DNA of 64,000 nt from Stutzerimonas stutzeri (GTDB lineage Bacteria; Pseudomonadota; Gammaproteobacteria; Pseudomonadales; Pseudomonadaceae), in NCBI RefSeq assembly GCF_024448895.1, contig NZ_JAMOIC010000006.1, positions 1 through 64,000 of the forward strand, given 5' to 3'. Position numbers and translations under genes: made by a program. This document shows positions 46,001 through 54,902 of this stretch, in pieces. A model generated the notes under the pieces. That model did not search any database. It saw only the letters and a list, made by a program, of their open reading frames with translations, and had not been told where the DNA came from. The number at the start of each line of letters is the position of its first letter. Within the stretch, counting starts at the first letter, position 1.

Positions 46001-49000
46001 ATATTGCGTGCTTCGAGAATATCGATGCGCTCGGCGCTGATATCGACATCGCCCCTGGGGGCGACGACCTGGCTGCCAACCTGGCGATAATCTTTCCCAG
46101 CGGCAATCAAGACATCGCCGTCGGTTGAGCCGATGGTGCTGCCAACCGCTGTCCGCCGAGTCGATTCATCTTCGACGCTTTGCTGCTGGCTCCCGATCGT
46201 GACCGCGATGCCGCCACCGCTGAACAAGCCGCTCTTTTTCTCCGTCTTGTCGTGACGCTCGGTGACGCGGTCGGCCGCCGCTTCAATATTGATGTTGTTG
46301 TCAGCTACCAGGATCGTCTGTTGCGTGGAAACCACATTGCTGCCGCGCACGTTGATGTCTCGACCGGCCTGCAGGTACGTTTGCTCACCACTGACGGTAG
46401 AGCCGGCCACCAGGGTCTGGGTGACGGTGTCTCGGGTCGTCGTGGTCTTGCTTGAGAACAATCCACTCTTGCCCTTGAACTTGTGCGCCTCGTCGGCGAA
46501 CTGGTAGTTCTCGGCCTCAGTGAGATTGATGTCACGCTGCGCGTCAGCCAGTACCATCCCTTTGTCGCTTGTTACATCTGCGCCACGGGCGTTGATGTCT
46601 TGACCGGCGCTCAGCTGAAGGTCGCCGGTAGACTGAATGACAGAGCCGACCTCCGTTCGGCTGGCATCTTTACGCCAGTTGCTGGCGTTCCAGGCGATGG
46701 ATTGCTCGTGCGCCTCTGAAACCGTCCCCAGGTTGATGTCTCGACCAGCACCAATTGCCGTTTGGCCGTCGCCGGCGTTGACGACCTGCGCTGCATCGAG
46801 ATTGACATCGTTGCCTGCACTGACCTTCATGGTGCCGTTGGCGCCACTGACGAAGAGCCCTGCCACCCGGGACAGGTTCGTCCGGCTTCCTTGAGCGCCT
46901 GAGCTCTCATGGGTAGTGGACGCAACAGTGATGTCCTGTCCTGCGCTAAGGGACAGCGAATCCACCGCGCCGATCAGCCCGCCGAGGTTATTGAGGTTCT
47001 CACGTGCTTGAACCGATGCATTGTCAGCCTGGATGCGTCCACCGAGGTTGTCGATATTCTGTGCAGTCAACGACATGACGCTGCGGCCAGCCAGGCTACC
47101 GCTGTTGATCACATCACCGCTGATGTCCAGGTTGAGCTGCTGGCCGGCAATCAAGGCGCCTGAACCGTCAAGATCACCCTCTTTCACGCGAACATAGACC
47201 TGAGGTACCAGGACGGTCCTGACTTCTCCGGAGGGAAGCGTTACCGGCTGCTCGACTAGCCAAACGATGTCGCTGGTGAGCGACGCCATTTGCTCAGCCG
47301 TCAGTGCAATGCCTGGGACGAGCTGCCACTCGCTCGCGACGGTAACGGCATTGTCTATCAGCGATCGATACTGCTGCTCGTCGCTTGCATAGCCCTCCAG
47401 GAAGCGCCGCCCAGTCAATTGCGCGATCTGCTCGCGAACAAGTCTCTGCTCATAGAAACCATCGCCAAGACGAAGCTGGCTCTGCGCCGGATCGATTTTA
47501 AGCCGGTCCAGCATGTAGTCGGAGGACAACCAGGTCCGATAGCTTGCGAACTTGGGATCGGTTTCAATCAGGAAACCGGTGCGTGCGCTCGGGTTGGTTT
47601 TGAACAAGCTGCTGGTGGGCAGACTTACCGAGTATCCGCCGGTGCGAACATGCTCTGGAACAGCACTTCCTTGCTCGGATGATTGAGCGGCAACCTCGAT
47701 GATCGATCCGACATGATGCATTCCACCGGCATTTGCGGTCAGTGCGCCGGTTGTGGCGACCTGCTGGGCTACTTGCTGGCTACCGTGTCCGGCCACCGAC
47801 GTGCCGGTACCGACCACGTTGGCAGTCTGTTGGTAGACGGTGGGCGACAGGGATATCGATTGGATTACAGGCGCCGGCGTATAAGCCGCACGACTACTAC
47901 CCTGGTCATCGCGTCCCTTTTTCTTCTTGCGGTAGAAATTGGTGACCGAGCCTTCATCTGCAATGACGCGCTCACCTTGCAGCTCGGTGTTGGTCAGCTG
48001 ATCAATGTGGCCCTGCAGCAAACCGCCGGCAATGATCCGACTGTTGTCGTTAAGTACATCTCCTGACTTGATCAGCAGGTTGCCACCCGACAGAATCTGC
48101 GCAGGGGCCGAGGATACTATTTGCGTCTCTTGAATGACGCGCGTGTAGTCGTATCGATTCCAGGTATCGTCGCTCCCGTCAGGCGTGTGAAGGTAATCCA
48201 CCTCGTCATGGGTTAGCGTGATTTGGTCTTTGGAGTAGCGATTGGATGATCCGGAGAGCTGGTACTCCTGTACCGCCTCTCGGCTGACCTCGGCAATGCG
48301 AGTACTGAAGTGCTCGTTGGTGTTGCGGATACTCTGCACATCTATGGACAGGTTGCCGATCGACTCAATCGTAGCGCTCGCGTTATGGAGCCACTGGACA
48401 CGCCCCTGCGCCTTCCCATCGGCCGTCAGCGTCTTTCCGATCGACAGATCCCCGGCGCTGAAGATCAGCGACTGTTCGCGATTGCTAAGCACGTCGGCGC
48501 CAATATTGAGTTCGTCCCTCGCGGCAATGACAGCCGCACGGCCATTCTCGTCGCTGTTTACAAGGTTAGCTGCCTCAATGGAGAGCTGATCGGCGTACAG
48601 CCTTCCAGTCCCGAGGTTGGTTAACGCATTGGCTTGCAGCCGTACGCGCTGGCCATCGATTAGGCCCCGGTTAACGAGCGAGTCACTGGCTTCTACGCTC
48701 GCCTGTGCCGCGCTGATTTCCCCGCTGACAAGGTTGTTCAGGGATTTGGCGCTAAGCAGCAGAGTGGTACCAGCCACCAAGCTGCCGCTGTTGGTTATGT
48801 CGCCGCCAACAGCCAGATCAAGCACATTGTTCGCCTGAAACTGACCGCTATTGGTCAACCCATTGTGGCTGCGGAATGTCAGGTCACCCAGGCTCAAGGC
48901 CCGGCCGGTACCCGAGAAGTAGGCGGCGTTGAGCGATAGGAGATTGCCTGCTATCAGGGTTCCGCCGGTGTTCGATACCGACAGGCGCTGCAAGCTGGGG

Positions 49001-49227
49001 TCGCGGTCACTGACCTTCAGCTGCGTGCCTCCCGAGATAAGACCGCTGTCGTTGTCGACGGACTGGCTGGCACCGATCTCAATTGATTCGTCTGCCCGAA
49101 TGGCCCCGGACCGGTTGATAACGCTGTCAACGGCCAGGCGCATCGACCGCCCCTCGATGCCGCTTTCGGCGCCTGAGGTCAGGCTGTTATCCAGTTTGGA
49201 AGTCTCGAGATCGAGGTGATTATCCAT
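43015..49227 (-). CDS. cdiA: CdiA-type filamentous toxin, 5'-truncated, with C-terminal TNT NADase domain
   Basis: 2070 residues. About 1-500 are filamentous-haemagglutinin repeats (LDNSLTSG, INRSGAIRADESIEIGA). About 540-700 is the conserved CdiA block (TNPSARTGFLIETDPKFASY, WLVEQPVTLPSGEV). More repeats run to about 1500, then a pretoxin region where the usual VENN motif is degenerate (AAIDNNWLATQQ). The last ~106 residues are a TNT (NAD+ glycohydrolase) domain: WPKNLGF, LDRYGG (Arg1988), ALAPGSKAGGYYEYEVLKPLP and PGGGIQ (Gln2046). The signal peptide and the TPS secretion domain are absent, there is no CdiB gene, and the ATG at 49227 lacks a ribosome site. It looks like a truncated, probably silent, toxin reservoir. 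Confidence 0.85.
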   Translation of the reverse strand: MDNHLDLETSKLDNSLTSGAESGIEGRSMRLAVDSVINRSGAIRADESIEIGASQSVDNDSGLISGGTQLKVSDRDPSLQRLSVSNTGGTLIAGNLLSLNAAYFSGTGRALSLGDLTFRSHNGLTNSGQFQANNVLDLAVGGDITNSGSLVAGTTLLLSAKSLNNLVSGEISAAQASVEASDSLVNRGLIDGQRVRLQANALTNLGTGRLYADQLSIEAANLVNSDENGRAAVIAARDELNIGADVLSNREQSLIFSAGDLSIGKTLTADGKAQGRVQWLHNASATIESIGNLSIDVQSIRNTNEHFSTRIAEVSREAVQEYQLSGSSNRYSKDQITLTHDEVDYLHTPDGSDDTWNRYDYTRVIQETQIVSSAPAQILSGGNLLIKSGDVLNDNSRIIAGGLLQGHIDQLTNTELQGERVIADEGSVTNFYRKKKKGRDDQGSSRAAYTPAPVIQSISLSPTVYQQTANVVGTGTSVAGHGSQQVAQQVATTGALTANAGGMHHVGSIIEVAAQSSEQGSAVPEHVRTGGYSVSLPTSSLFKTNPSARTGFLIETDPKFASYRTWLSSDYMLDRLKIDPAQSQLRLGDGFYEQRLVREQIAQLTGRRFLEGYASDEQQYRSLIDNAVTVASEWQLVPGIALTAEQMASLTSDIVWLVEQPVTLPSGEVRTVLVPQVYVRVKEGDLDGSGALIAGQQLNLDISGDVINSGSLAGRSVMSLTAQNIDNLGGRIQADNASVQARENLNNLGGLIGAVDSLSLSAGQDITVASTTHESSGAQGSRTNLSRVAGLFVSGANGTMKVSAGNDVNLDAAQVVNAGDGQTAIGAGRDINLGTVSEAHEQSIAWNASNWRKDASRTEVGSVIQSTGDLQLSAGQDINARGADVTSDKGMVLADAQRDINLTEAENYQFADEAHKFKGKSGLFSSKTTTTRDTVTQTLVAGSTVSGEQTYLQAGRDINVRGSNVVSTQQTILVADNNINIEAAADRVTERHDKTEKKSGLFSGGGIAVTIGSQQQSVEDESTRRTAVGSTIGSTDGDVLIAAGKDYRQVGSQVVAPRGDVDISAERIDILEARNISERERETKFKQAGVSITITNPVISAIQTAEQMKQASDKTDNSRMQALALATTALSANNAATAVAQNPAQVGGVNISISLGSQKNENTVTQRTDTSAASTVAAGNDVTLNARGAGDNSSITVRGSQIKAGNNATLVSEGDINLLAATDRAEQQSDSEGSSASVGIGISFGGSQNGISFNLGVSANRGESDGEDVTHTNARVDAGNTLALISGRDTNLKGAVATGKQVIADVGRDLNIESLQDTSTYTVDEKSMSVGVSLCIPPFCYGASSVSGNVGKTDINSEFASVTEQSGIRAGDDGFQIRVGGNTDLVGAVITSSEKAIQDGRNTLSTATLTTREIENGAKYSGSSISLGGGYGATVGKDQQGNAQAGSAQTPGTTLPSEAGVSSTLPVVIGARDSASSTTRSGISGAVIEIRDEAGQQALTGSTAEQTVASLNRDVSSDRDTSNALKPIFNEEEIRTGFQIVGALTNEVGTLLTNKANEVDEKRRAADKAEAAAMNPDLTSEQALALLQSAQQLRKDAAAVADNWGAGGTYRQVTTALVAAAGGNVSASNGAFIQGLVVNYIQQQGAGYIGKLVEEGTLIEGSLSHAALHGIVGCAGAAASSQSCGSGAAGAAASSLLTGLFSNASPEESETQREAKRNLIASLVTGLAAAGDLDAAAANASASAAIDNNWLATQQLVQAKKELKEAEGRLDELQVLAKWAFISKKQDLLTQSGVGLGLVEAGFDDVQGLSQMLMHPVETIQAIGRLINEPGALAGYPDEVKQQLQAKLDRIEQALTVGGDEHAVQLGRDMGELVWDVGGILTGVGGIAKGGVKLASVGIKLGRDSLEKMAVDSSKLLKIEAPNLAGGATGGTAKSPGSIGAIADNEAAGFSYYDQFKLADGGWDWPKNLGFAEDPVKNTLPVGTKLDRYGGPDGSFLSPKGTPFDERALAPGSKAGGYYEYEVLKPLPVIQGKIAPAFNEPGGGIQILPALSERVNVQWLIDNHFIKEVR

Positions 49228-49229
49228 TC

Positions 49230-49796
49230 ATGGAAGACACACCGCTTGGGCGCGCTGCCTTCGGGGCATTCGGCGTGGTGGTGCTGGTTGCAGCGCTGCG
49301 CATCGTCAATCGCAGCCCGACGATTCATTCGGTGGCATTCGTGCTTGCAGCCGCCATCCTTGTACTGACGGTGACAGCGGAGCTGGTAGCAGTGCCGGAA
49401 CTGCGCCTGGTGCTGGTTGTGCTCGAAGCGGGATTCTACTTTTACGCAACTGCAGGTCTTATTGGCTACATGATGGAGGACGAGCGCACCACGACCGATG
49501 AACTGTTCGCGGTAGGTGCAACGTTCACGCTGCTCGCATGGGCCTTCGCCTACACCTATGCAGCATGCCAGCTTCTTGCTCCAGGCAGTTTTGTTGCGCA
49601 GCTACAGCCCGATGAACCACGCAGTTGGGTTGAACTGCTATTTCTCAGCGTGACCATACTGTCCGGCGTCGGGCTAGGGGACATCCTACCCATACGCTCC
49701 GCTGCTCGCTCTTTGGTCATGCTTGAAGAGATTGCAGGGTTGATGTATGTCGCCCTCGTCGTTTCTCGAGTCATTGGGCTCACCATTCGCCGTTAG
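49230..49796 (+). CDS. Small ion-channel protein (two-pore-helix type)
   Basis: 188 residues with about four or five hydrophobic segments (FGAFGVVVLVAALRIV, SVAFVLAAAILVLTVTAEL, LVLVVLEAGFYFYATAGLIGYM, LLAWAFAYTYAACQLL). A pore-like loop, LFLSVTILSGVGLGDILP, sits where K+ channels have TVGYGD, and a last helix follows. Selectivity cannot be told because the filter is GVGLGD. Its ATG is two bases from the ATG of the divergent CdiA fragment, so there is no room for promoters between them; one of the two genes has lost its 5' end. Confidence 0.7.
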   Translation: MEDTPLGRAAFGAFGVVVLVAALRIVNRSPTIHSVAFVLAAAILVLTVTAELVAVPELRLVLVVLEAGFYFYATAGLIGYMMEDERTTTDELFAVGATFTLLAWAFAYTYAACQLLAPGSFVAQLQPDEPRSWVELLFLSVTILSGVGLGDILPIRSAARSLVMLEEIAGLMYVALVVSRVIGLTIRR

Positions 49797-50053
49797 CAAG
49801 GATGTTCCAGCGCTTGCGCTGATCGCATTTGGCCTGCCACTGAGCCGGTGGCTGCGGGCCCACCAGGCCCAATGTTCAATGCGCCGCGACTCTGGGTACC
49901 TCGCACCTTTGTGCGAGCTCGCTGCGGGCCAACAGAATTGGCCTGCCCACATGGATATTTGTGAACCAGCGCCCACCGGCGAGCGCTCGCCCTCCCACCC
50001 TCTGTCCTATCATCGACCTGAACGGTCGTCCCTCTCAAACCGGCCGATCATTT

Positions 50054-50077
50054 ACCGCGCTCATGGCGCGGTTTTTT
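50054..50077 (+). terminator. Rho-independent terminator, + strand
   Basis: ACCGCGC, 5-nt loop, GCGCGGT followed by T5. The nearest + strand gene end is the ion channel 257 bp upstream. Confidence 0.75.
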
Positions 50078-50193
50078 ATTTTCCGACCCGTCCAATCCTG
50101 CTCCAGACGACATCGTCCACCGGATGAATCTAACCTGTCGGAAGCGCTCCTTGCTCTGGTCGTCGTTGTGCATCGAGATCTGCGCGCAAAAAA

Positions 50194-50211
50194 AACCCGC
50201 CGAAGCGGGTT
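50194..50211 (-). terminator. Rho-independent terminator, minus strand
   Basis: AACCCGC-CGAA-GCGGGTT with the A run on the left (U run on the minus strand). It lies ~325 bp beyond the SDR gene, the only minus-strand gene to its right. The 49797-50536 gap holds this pair of facing terminators and no gene I can support. Confidence 0.75.
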
Positions 50212-50536
50212 TACTCGTTATCCATTTTCCTTGTGCCGCGTCCTGCAGCAAATTCCTGGCACCGTCCCGATGCTGTGCGAATCCCTTGCCACCGCGCGTT
50301 GGACGAGCCAGCCAATTGCGGTGCCGACTTTGCGTGCCCGTGTGAGGCAGGCATAAGCAGCGTGTGTATGAGCTGCCAGTGATGGCACAAGTTCACCAAA
50401 AAGCCATCAGCTTAAGCCACGCTGACGAACGGTCATTTGGAGGGGTGGGGCAGCCTGCTAGGCAACAACATTATTACGAACTGAACGGCTTCAGCGCATG
50501 CACTAGGCGCGCGCCCCCCAATACACTGTCCCTAAT

Positions 50537-51301
50537 TCAGCCAGCGGTAACGGTCATGCCACCATCGGCCATGACCACGGAGCCAACCATGAAGCTCGCA
50601 CGCTCCGAGGCCAAGAAGGCGACCACTTCGGCAATTTCTTCCGGCTGTGCGGCGCGGCCGATCGGCGCGCCTTCACCATGCTGGGCCAGGAAGCCTGGAC
50701 CATCCTCCACCACGTCATTGAGAATGTTGGTGACCACATCGCCCACTCCGATGGCGTTGACGCGGATGCCATGCTCGATTGCTTCGAGCGCAAGCGTGCG
50801 CGTCAGCTGGGCCAGGGCGCCTTTGGATGCGGTGTAGGCCGCGATGGTCGGGAAGGCGAAGTACGACGCGTAGGACGCGATGTTGACGATGGCGCCGGAC
50901 CTGTTTGGCATCATCACTTTGACCGCTTCACGGCAATGCAGGAATGCTGCCGTCGCGTTGACGGCCTGGATGCGCTCCCAATCCTCGCGGGTCATGTCGA
51001 CCACCAGCTTGTTGATGATGGTCCCCGCGTTATTCACAAGTATGTCGAGCCGGCCGAACCGATCAACCGCCAGGGCGACGGCATGCTCGGCTGCACCATC
51101 CGCGGTGATGTCGGCCACCAGTGGAACCAGTCCGGGCCGAGCCAGCTCTTCGACAGCCGGATTCAGGTCCTCCGCAATGACCATTGCGCCACGTGCATGC
51201 AGCATCAGTGCGATGGCTCTACCGATGCCGCTGGCAGCACCGGTGACAAGTGCGGCCTTGCCTTCAACTTCTTGCGGGACGTTGTTCTTGATATCAGCCA
51301 T
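50537..51301 (-). CDS. Short-chain dehydrogenase/reductase
   Basis: 254 residues of the classical SDR type. The cofactor loop is TGAASGIGRAIAL and the NNAG block is LDILVNNAGTI. The catalytic Ser is in IVNIASYASY and the Tyr-x3-Lys is YTASK. The FabG-like end is PEEIAEVVAFLASERASFMVGSVVMADGGMTVTAG. Asp/Glu after the second strand (VIAEDLN) favours NAD. Substrate unknown; no operon partner. Confidence 0.85.
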   Translation of the reverse strand: MADIKNNVPQEVEGKAALVTGAASGIGRAIALMLHARGAMVIAEDLNPAVEELARPGLVPLVADITADGAAEHAVALAVDRFGRLDILVNNAGTIINKLVVDMTREDWERIQAVNATAAFLHCREAVKVMMPNRSGAIVNIASYASYFAFPTIAAYTASKGALAQLTRTLALEAIEHGIRVNAIGVGDVVTNILNDVVEDGPGFLAQHGEGAPIGRAAQPEEIAEVVAFLASERASFMVGSVVMADGGMTVTAG

Positions 51302-51787
51302 GGTGTTTCCTCCAGAGTCGGAACCGAGCGAGACATTCGCCCGGCCTGCACCCTTCGGGGTGCCGTCGTTGATGACGGCCCTACTGTCTCGTAGCCATGT
51401 AGTGATTGCCTTTGGAAGCTTGCCCGGGCTGTCGGGGTTTTGCGATTTAATGAAAGCGGCGTGTCAGCAAGCTCTTTTGCCTGCGCAATCTCTGAGCTCC
51501 TGGCAATGGCGCTTTTGCATTCGAATGCCCGGGCAACCCCGCCTGCGGAATCGTCAGCGACACCCAGTATCGACATGCCGTTAGTGAGCAGTGCCGCCGC
51601 AATTACAAAAAAACGATACGAAATATTCATGGCTGCAATGTTCTTGGGCGTGGGACTTGGGAGACTTCAGGGATGGTCACATGGCGAACGAGGCCCTGAG
51701 GCTCAGAGATCGAGCCACATTTGTTCGGCACCATCGGGATCAACGGTTGGCGACAACGACGGAACCCACAGGGTGATGGCCTGGGCA
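51302..51787. other. Gap with one doubtful secreted reading frame
   Basis: On the minus strand a frame from 51630 starts MNISYRFFVIAAALLTNGMS, a signal-peptide-like start, and stays open into the SDR gene (to 51205) in another frame. The sequence after residue 80 looks like noise. It may be the start of a broken small exported protein. Nothing else is seen. Confidence 0.3.
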
Positions 51788-52702
51788 TTACTTGAAGCGC
51801 CAGCGTGACCCGGTATCGGGGAGCGGTATGTAGTCGTCATCACCAGGCACATCTGGAAATCGACGCGCGCGCCAATCATCAGCCGCCTGGAGTATTCGGT
51901 CCTGACGGCTGGAGACGAAGTTCCAATAGATATGGCGAGGCCCATCGAGCGGCTCGCCACCGAGCAACATCAGCCTTGCGCCTTTGAGTGCACGGATGGT
52001 GACGTCGCTGCCCGGCCGGAGCACCACCAGCTGATCCGCACCGAAACGACCAGCCTGACCGACCACCTCCACCTCACCGCTGACCACGTAGAGGGCGCGC
52101 TCGATGTGCTCGGCAGACAGGTGATAACGCGCGCCGGCCTGCAATTGCAGGTCTGCATAGAACAGGTCCGAAAACGTGCGGGTCGAGGCGCGCAGGCCTT
52201 CGAGCGAGCCTGCAAGCAAACGCAACGAGACACCGTCGCCCTCTATCGTCGGCAGCAAGGGCGCGGTCAAGTGCTGGAAGCCCGGCTCGGCTTCTTCATG
52301 CGCTTCGGGCAACGCCACCCATGCCTGTAGGCCCATCAACGTGCCGCCGCTGGCACGCACCGGGTCGCTGGAACGCTCGGAGTGAACGATACCGCGGCCC
52401 GCGACCATCAGATTCACCTCGCCAGCCTGCAACTGTTGAGTGTGGCCTGCGCTGTCGCGATGGAGCATTTCACCTTGAAGCAGATAGCTGACCGTGGCCA
52501 ATCCGATGTGCGGATGCGGACGGGTGTCCAGGCCCTGTCCCGAGCCAAAGACCACGGGCCCAAAGCTGTCGAGGAAAACGAAGGGCCCGACCATGCGACG
52601 TTGCGCTGACGGGAGCGCACGGCGGACATCGAAGCCGCCGATGTCACGCACGTTGGGCAGGATGATCTGTTCGATCGAGAAGGCTGCGGTGTGAAGGGTC
52701 AT
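51788..52702 (-). CDS. Pirin-family protein
   Basis: 304 residues from the ATG at 52702. The N-terminal cupin metal site is DTRPHPHIGLATVSYLLQGEMLHRDSAGH, followed by INLMVAGRGIVHSER-type sequence. The second cupin has ERALYVVSGEVEVVG and ARLMLLGGEPLDGPRHIYWNFV. Pirins bind Fe/Zn and some act as quercetinases. A LysR gene starts divergently 104 bp away, as is common for pirin genes in proteobacteria. Confidence 0.9.
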   Translation of the reverse strand: MTLHTAAFSIEQIILPNVRDIGGFDVRRALPSAQRRMVGPFVFLDSFGPVVFGSGQGLDTRPHPHIGLATVSYLLQGEMLHRDSAGHTQQLQAGEVNLMVAGRGIVHSERSSDPVRASGGTLMGLQAWVALPEAHEEAEPGFQHLTAPLLPTIEGDGVSLRLLAGSLEGLRASTRTFSDLFYADLQLQAGARYHLSAEHIERALYVVSGEVEVVGQAGRFGADQLVVLRPGSDVTIRALKGARLMLLGGEPLDGPRHIYWNFVSSRQDRILQAADDWRARRFPDVPGDDDYIPLPDTGSRWRFK

Positions 52703-52806
52703 GTCGGGTCTCGCTGAGCGGCTGAATGAATGTAAGGCCACTCTAGGCCCGCTAGCTTTTCAGCAAAACCCGGATAATATGCGCCGAAACGTTCGAGGAA
52801 TTAGAA

Positions 52807-53748
52807 ATGATCTCCGGTCCCGGCACCCCGACTCTGGACCAGCTGCGCGTGTTTCTGACGGTGGTAGACGTCGGCAGTTTTGCCGGAGCCGCACGCAAGC
52901 TGCATCGCGCCACCTCCGTTGTGAGCTATTCGATCGCCAACCTCGAAATGCAGCTGGGCGTCAGCCTGTTCGACCGCAAGACCACCCGCAAACCGCAGCT
53001 GACCGACGCCGGACGCGCCGTGTTGGCCGAGGCTCGCACTATCTATAGCGGCATCGACGGTCTACGCGCAAAGGTCCGCGGCTTGCTGCATGGGCTTGAG
53101 GCTGAAGTGCATCTGGTGCTGGATGTGATGCTCCCGAGCGAGCGCGTGGTGGATGCACTCAAGGCATTCCGCGAGCAATTCCCGACGGTCTCTCTGCACC
53201 TGCATATCGAAGCGTTGGGCGCAGTGACCCAGCGTGTGCTCGATCGGAGTGCGACGCTGGGTGTCAGCGGCCCGCTCACTATGAGCATTGACGGGATCGA
53301 GCGTATCGGCGCAGGCAAGGTCGCGCTGATTCCCGTGGCGGCGCCGACGCATCCACTGGCCGCTGCCGGCCTGCATGAGCCAGGCGCAGGACGAGGGCAT
53401 GTGCAACTGGTGCTTACCGATCGCTCCAAGTTAACGGGTGATCAGGAATTCGCCGTGGTCGGGACACGGACCTGGAAGCTGGCGGATCTGGGCGCAAAGC
53501 ACATGCTGCTCCGCGAGGGCATAGGCTGGGGGAACATGCCCGAACCGATGGTTCGTGACGATCTGGTCAGCGGGCGGCTTGTATGCCTGGACCTCCCCGA
53601 TTGCGCTGGCGGCGACTATCTTTTTGACGTCATCTACCGCACCGACACGCCGCCTGGCCCGGCAGCGCGGTGGCTGATCGAACGATTCAAAGAACAAGTG
53701 GGAGCTGCCTTTTGCGCCAACGCTCGGACATCCGCCTCAGCTGGTTGA
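52807..53748 (+). CDS. LysR-family regulator divergent to pirin
   Basis: 313 residues. N-terminal helix-turn-helix LDQLRVFLTVVDVGSFAGAARKLHRATSVVSYSIANLEMQLGVSLFDR, then a periplasmic-binding-type effector domain. The ATG follows GAGGAATTAGAA. It probably regulates the divergent pirin gene; the effector is unknown. Confidence 0.88.
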   Translation: MISGPGTPTLDQLRVFLTVVDVGSFAGAARKLHRATSVVSYSIANLEMQLGVSLFDRKTTRKPQLTDAGRAVLAEARTIYSGIDGLRAKVRGLLHGLEAEVHLVLDVMLPSERVVDALKAFREQFPTVSLHLHIEALGAVTQRVLDRSATLGVSGPLTMSIDGIERIGAGKVALIPVAAPTHPLAAAGLHEPGAGRGHVQLVLTDRSKLTGDQEFAVVGTRTWKLADLGAKHMLLREGIGWGNMPEPMVRDDLVSGRLVCLDLPDCAGGDYLFDVIYRTDTPPGPAARWLIERFKEQVGAAFCANARTSASAG

Positions 53749-53891
53749 ACTCGAACAGGTGGTGGGCCATGTGGGCTGGTTCCTGCGTGCAGGCGAGAAC
53801 TTACGCATCTGTGATCAGCTGATTCCGGACCTTGCTGCTACGCCTCCCTGCGCTACCCTATCGACCGCCGCCCTTGCCTGAGGGCTTGTGG

Positions 53892-54902
53892 ATGATGCCC
53901 CTTGTGAATCGATCCGACACTGCCGATCGCCCTGCTGACGCCATGCTCCGCTCCGTCGAACAGATTTCCAACGGACATCTCCACGCGGAACGTATTCACG
54001 CCGGCAGGATTTGCGCCGAGTCCATGCTTCAGTACCTGCCGAGCGAACACATTGCGCTGCCGCGGCGTGCTGGCTTTAAGGACGTGGTGCTGCAGCTGTT
54101 CACGCACCACAGCATCACCGAGCCCATCCTTGTGCCTGCCGTAGCTGAGCCACTGCTTGTGATGGTGCTGTCGGGCGCAGCCACCGTAGAGGAGCGTGCC
54201 TTGGGTGGCGAGTGGAAGTCGGCCGATGTCGAGGTCGGCGACTTTTATCTCACCAGCTCTGCCCTACCCTACGAAATGCGCTGGCAAACCCGAGGCGGCG
54301 ACACCTTTGAGGTGATGCATCTCTACCTCGCCCATTCGCTGGTCGATCAGGCCACGCGCGATCTGCTGGGCAGTCAGGCTGAGCCCGCCAACTTTCTCGA
54401 TGTCTCCGGCGGCCACGACGAGCTGGTGCGCATGCTGCTCGAGCAACTACGCGTTGAGCTCATAGAGCGACGCGAGCCCAGCCCTCTTTTCGTTCAGAGC
54501 CTGGCCCAGGCGCTGACGGTCCACCTGATTCGCTCCTACCGTGATCCTGCGTCGACAATGCGGCGTAGCAACGCACTGCAAGCCTACAAGCTGCGTCGGG
54601 TTATCGACCAGATGCACGGCCACCTGGCGAACGAGTTTTCTCTGGTGGAGCTGGCTAAGGCTGCGCAACTGAGCGAATACCACTTCAGCAGGCTCTTCAA
54701 GCGAGCAACCGGCGTGTCGCCCTCGCGGTACTTCATCCGCCTGCGCATGGCTCGAGCCCGACAGCTCTTGCTAGACACCGACCAAAGTGTGATCGATATT
54801 GGCATGGCAGTCGGCTATTCGAGCCCGAGTCATTTCTCGCAGGTGTTCCGGCGAGAGATAGGCGTCACGCCGACTGCTTATCGCAACCCTGACCGCGGCT
54901 AG
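53892..54902 (+). CDS. AraC-family regulator
   Basis: About 336 residues from ATG-ATG at 53892; upstream codons rich in Leu/Pro look non-coding. A cupin-like N-terminal domain (PLLVMVLSGAATVEERALGG) is followed by the AraC DNA-binding domain (LVELAKAAQLSEYHFSRLFKRATGVSPSRYF and VIDIGMAVGYSSPSHFSQVFRREIGVTPTAYR). It ends against the decayed flavin-reductase gene and precedes DoxX, its possible target. Confidence 0.85.
   Translation: MMPLVNRSDTADRPADAMLRSVEQISNGHLHAERIHAGRICAESMLQYLPSEHIALPRRAGFKDVVLQLFTHHSITEPILVPAVAEPLLVMVLSGAATVEERALGGEWKSADVEVGDFYLTSSALPYEMRWQTRGGDTFEVMHLYLAHSLVDQATRDLLGSQAEPANFLDVSGGHDELVRMLLEQLRVELIERREPSPLFVQSLAQALTVHLIRSYRDPASTMRRSNALQAYKLRRVIDQMHGHLANEFSLVELAKAAQLSEYHFSRLFKRATGVSPSRYFIRLRMARARQLLLDTDQSVIDIGMAVGYSSPSHFSQVFRREIGVTPTAYRNPDRG

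Noticed and set aside
43484-48838. Several plus-strand frames opposite the CdiA fragment (for example 44326-45228)
   Set aside because: They are mirror frames of the repetitive filamentous-haemagglutinin sequence and have no ribosome sites or domain patterns.
53700-53880. A protein-like frame (LVELEQVVGHVGWFLRAGENL) overlapping the end of the LysR gene
   Set aside because: It has no start and overlaps intact coding sequence; it may be a small remnant but cannot be supported.
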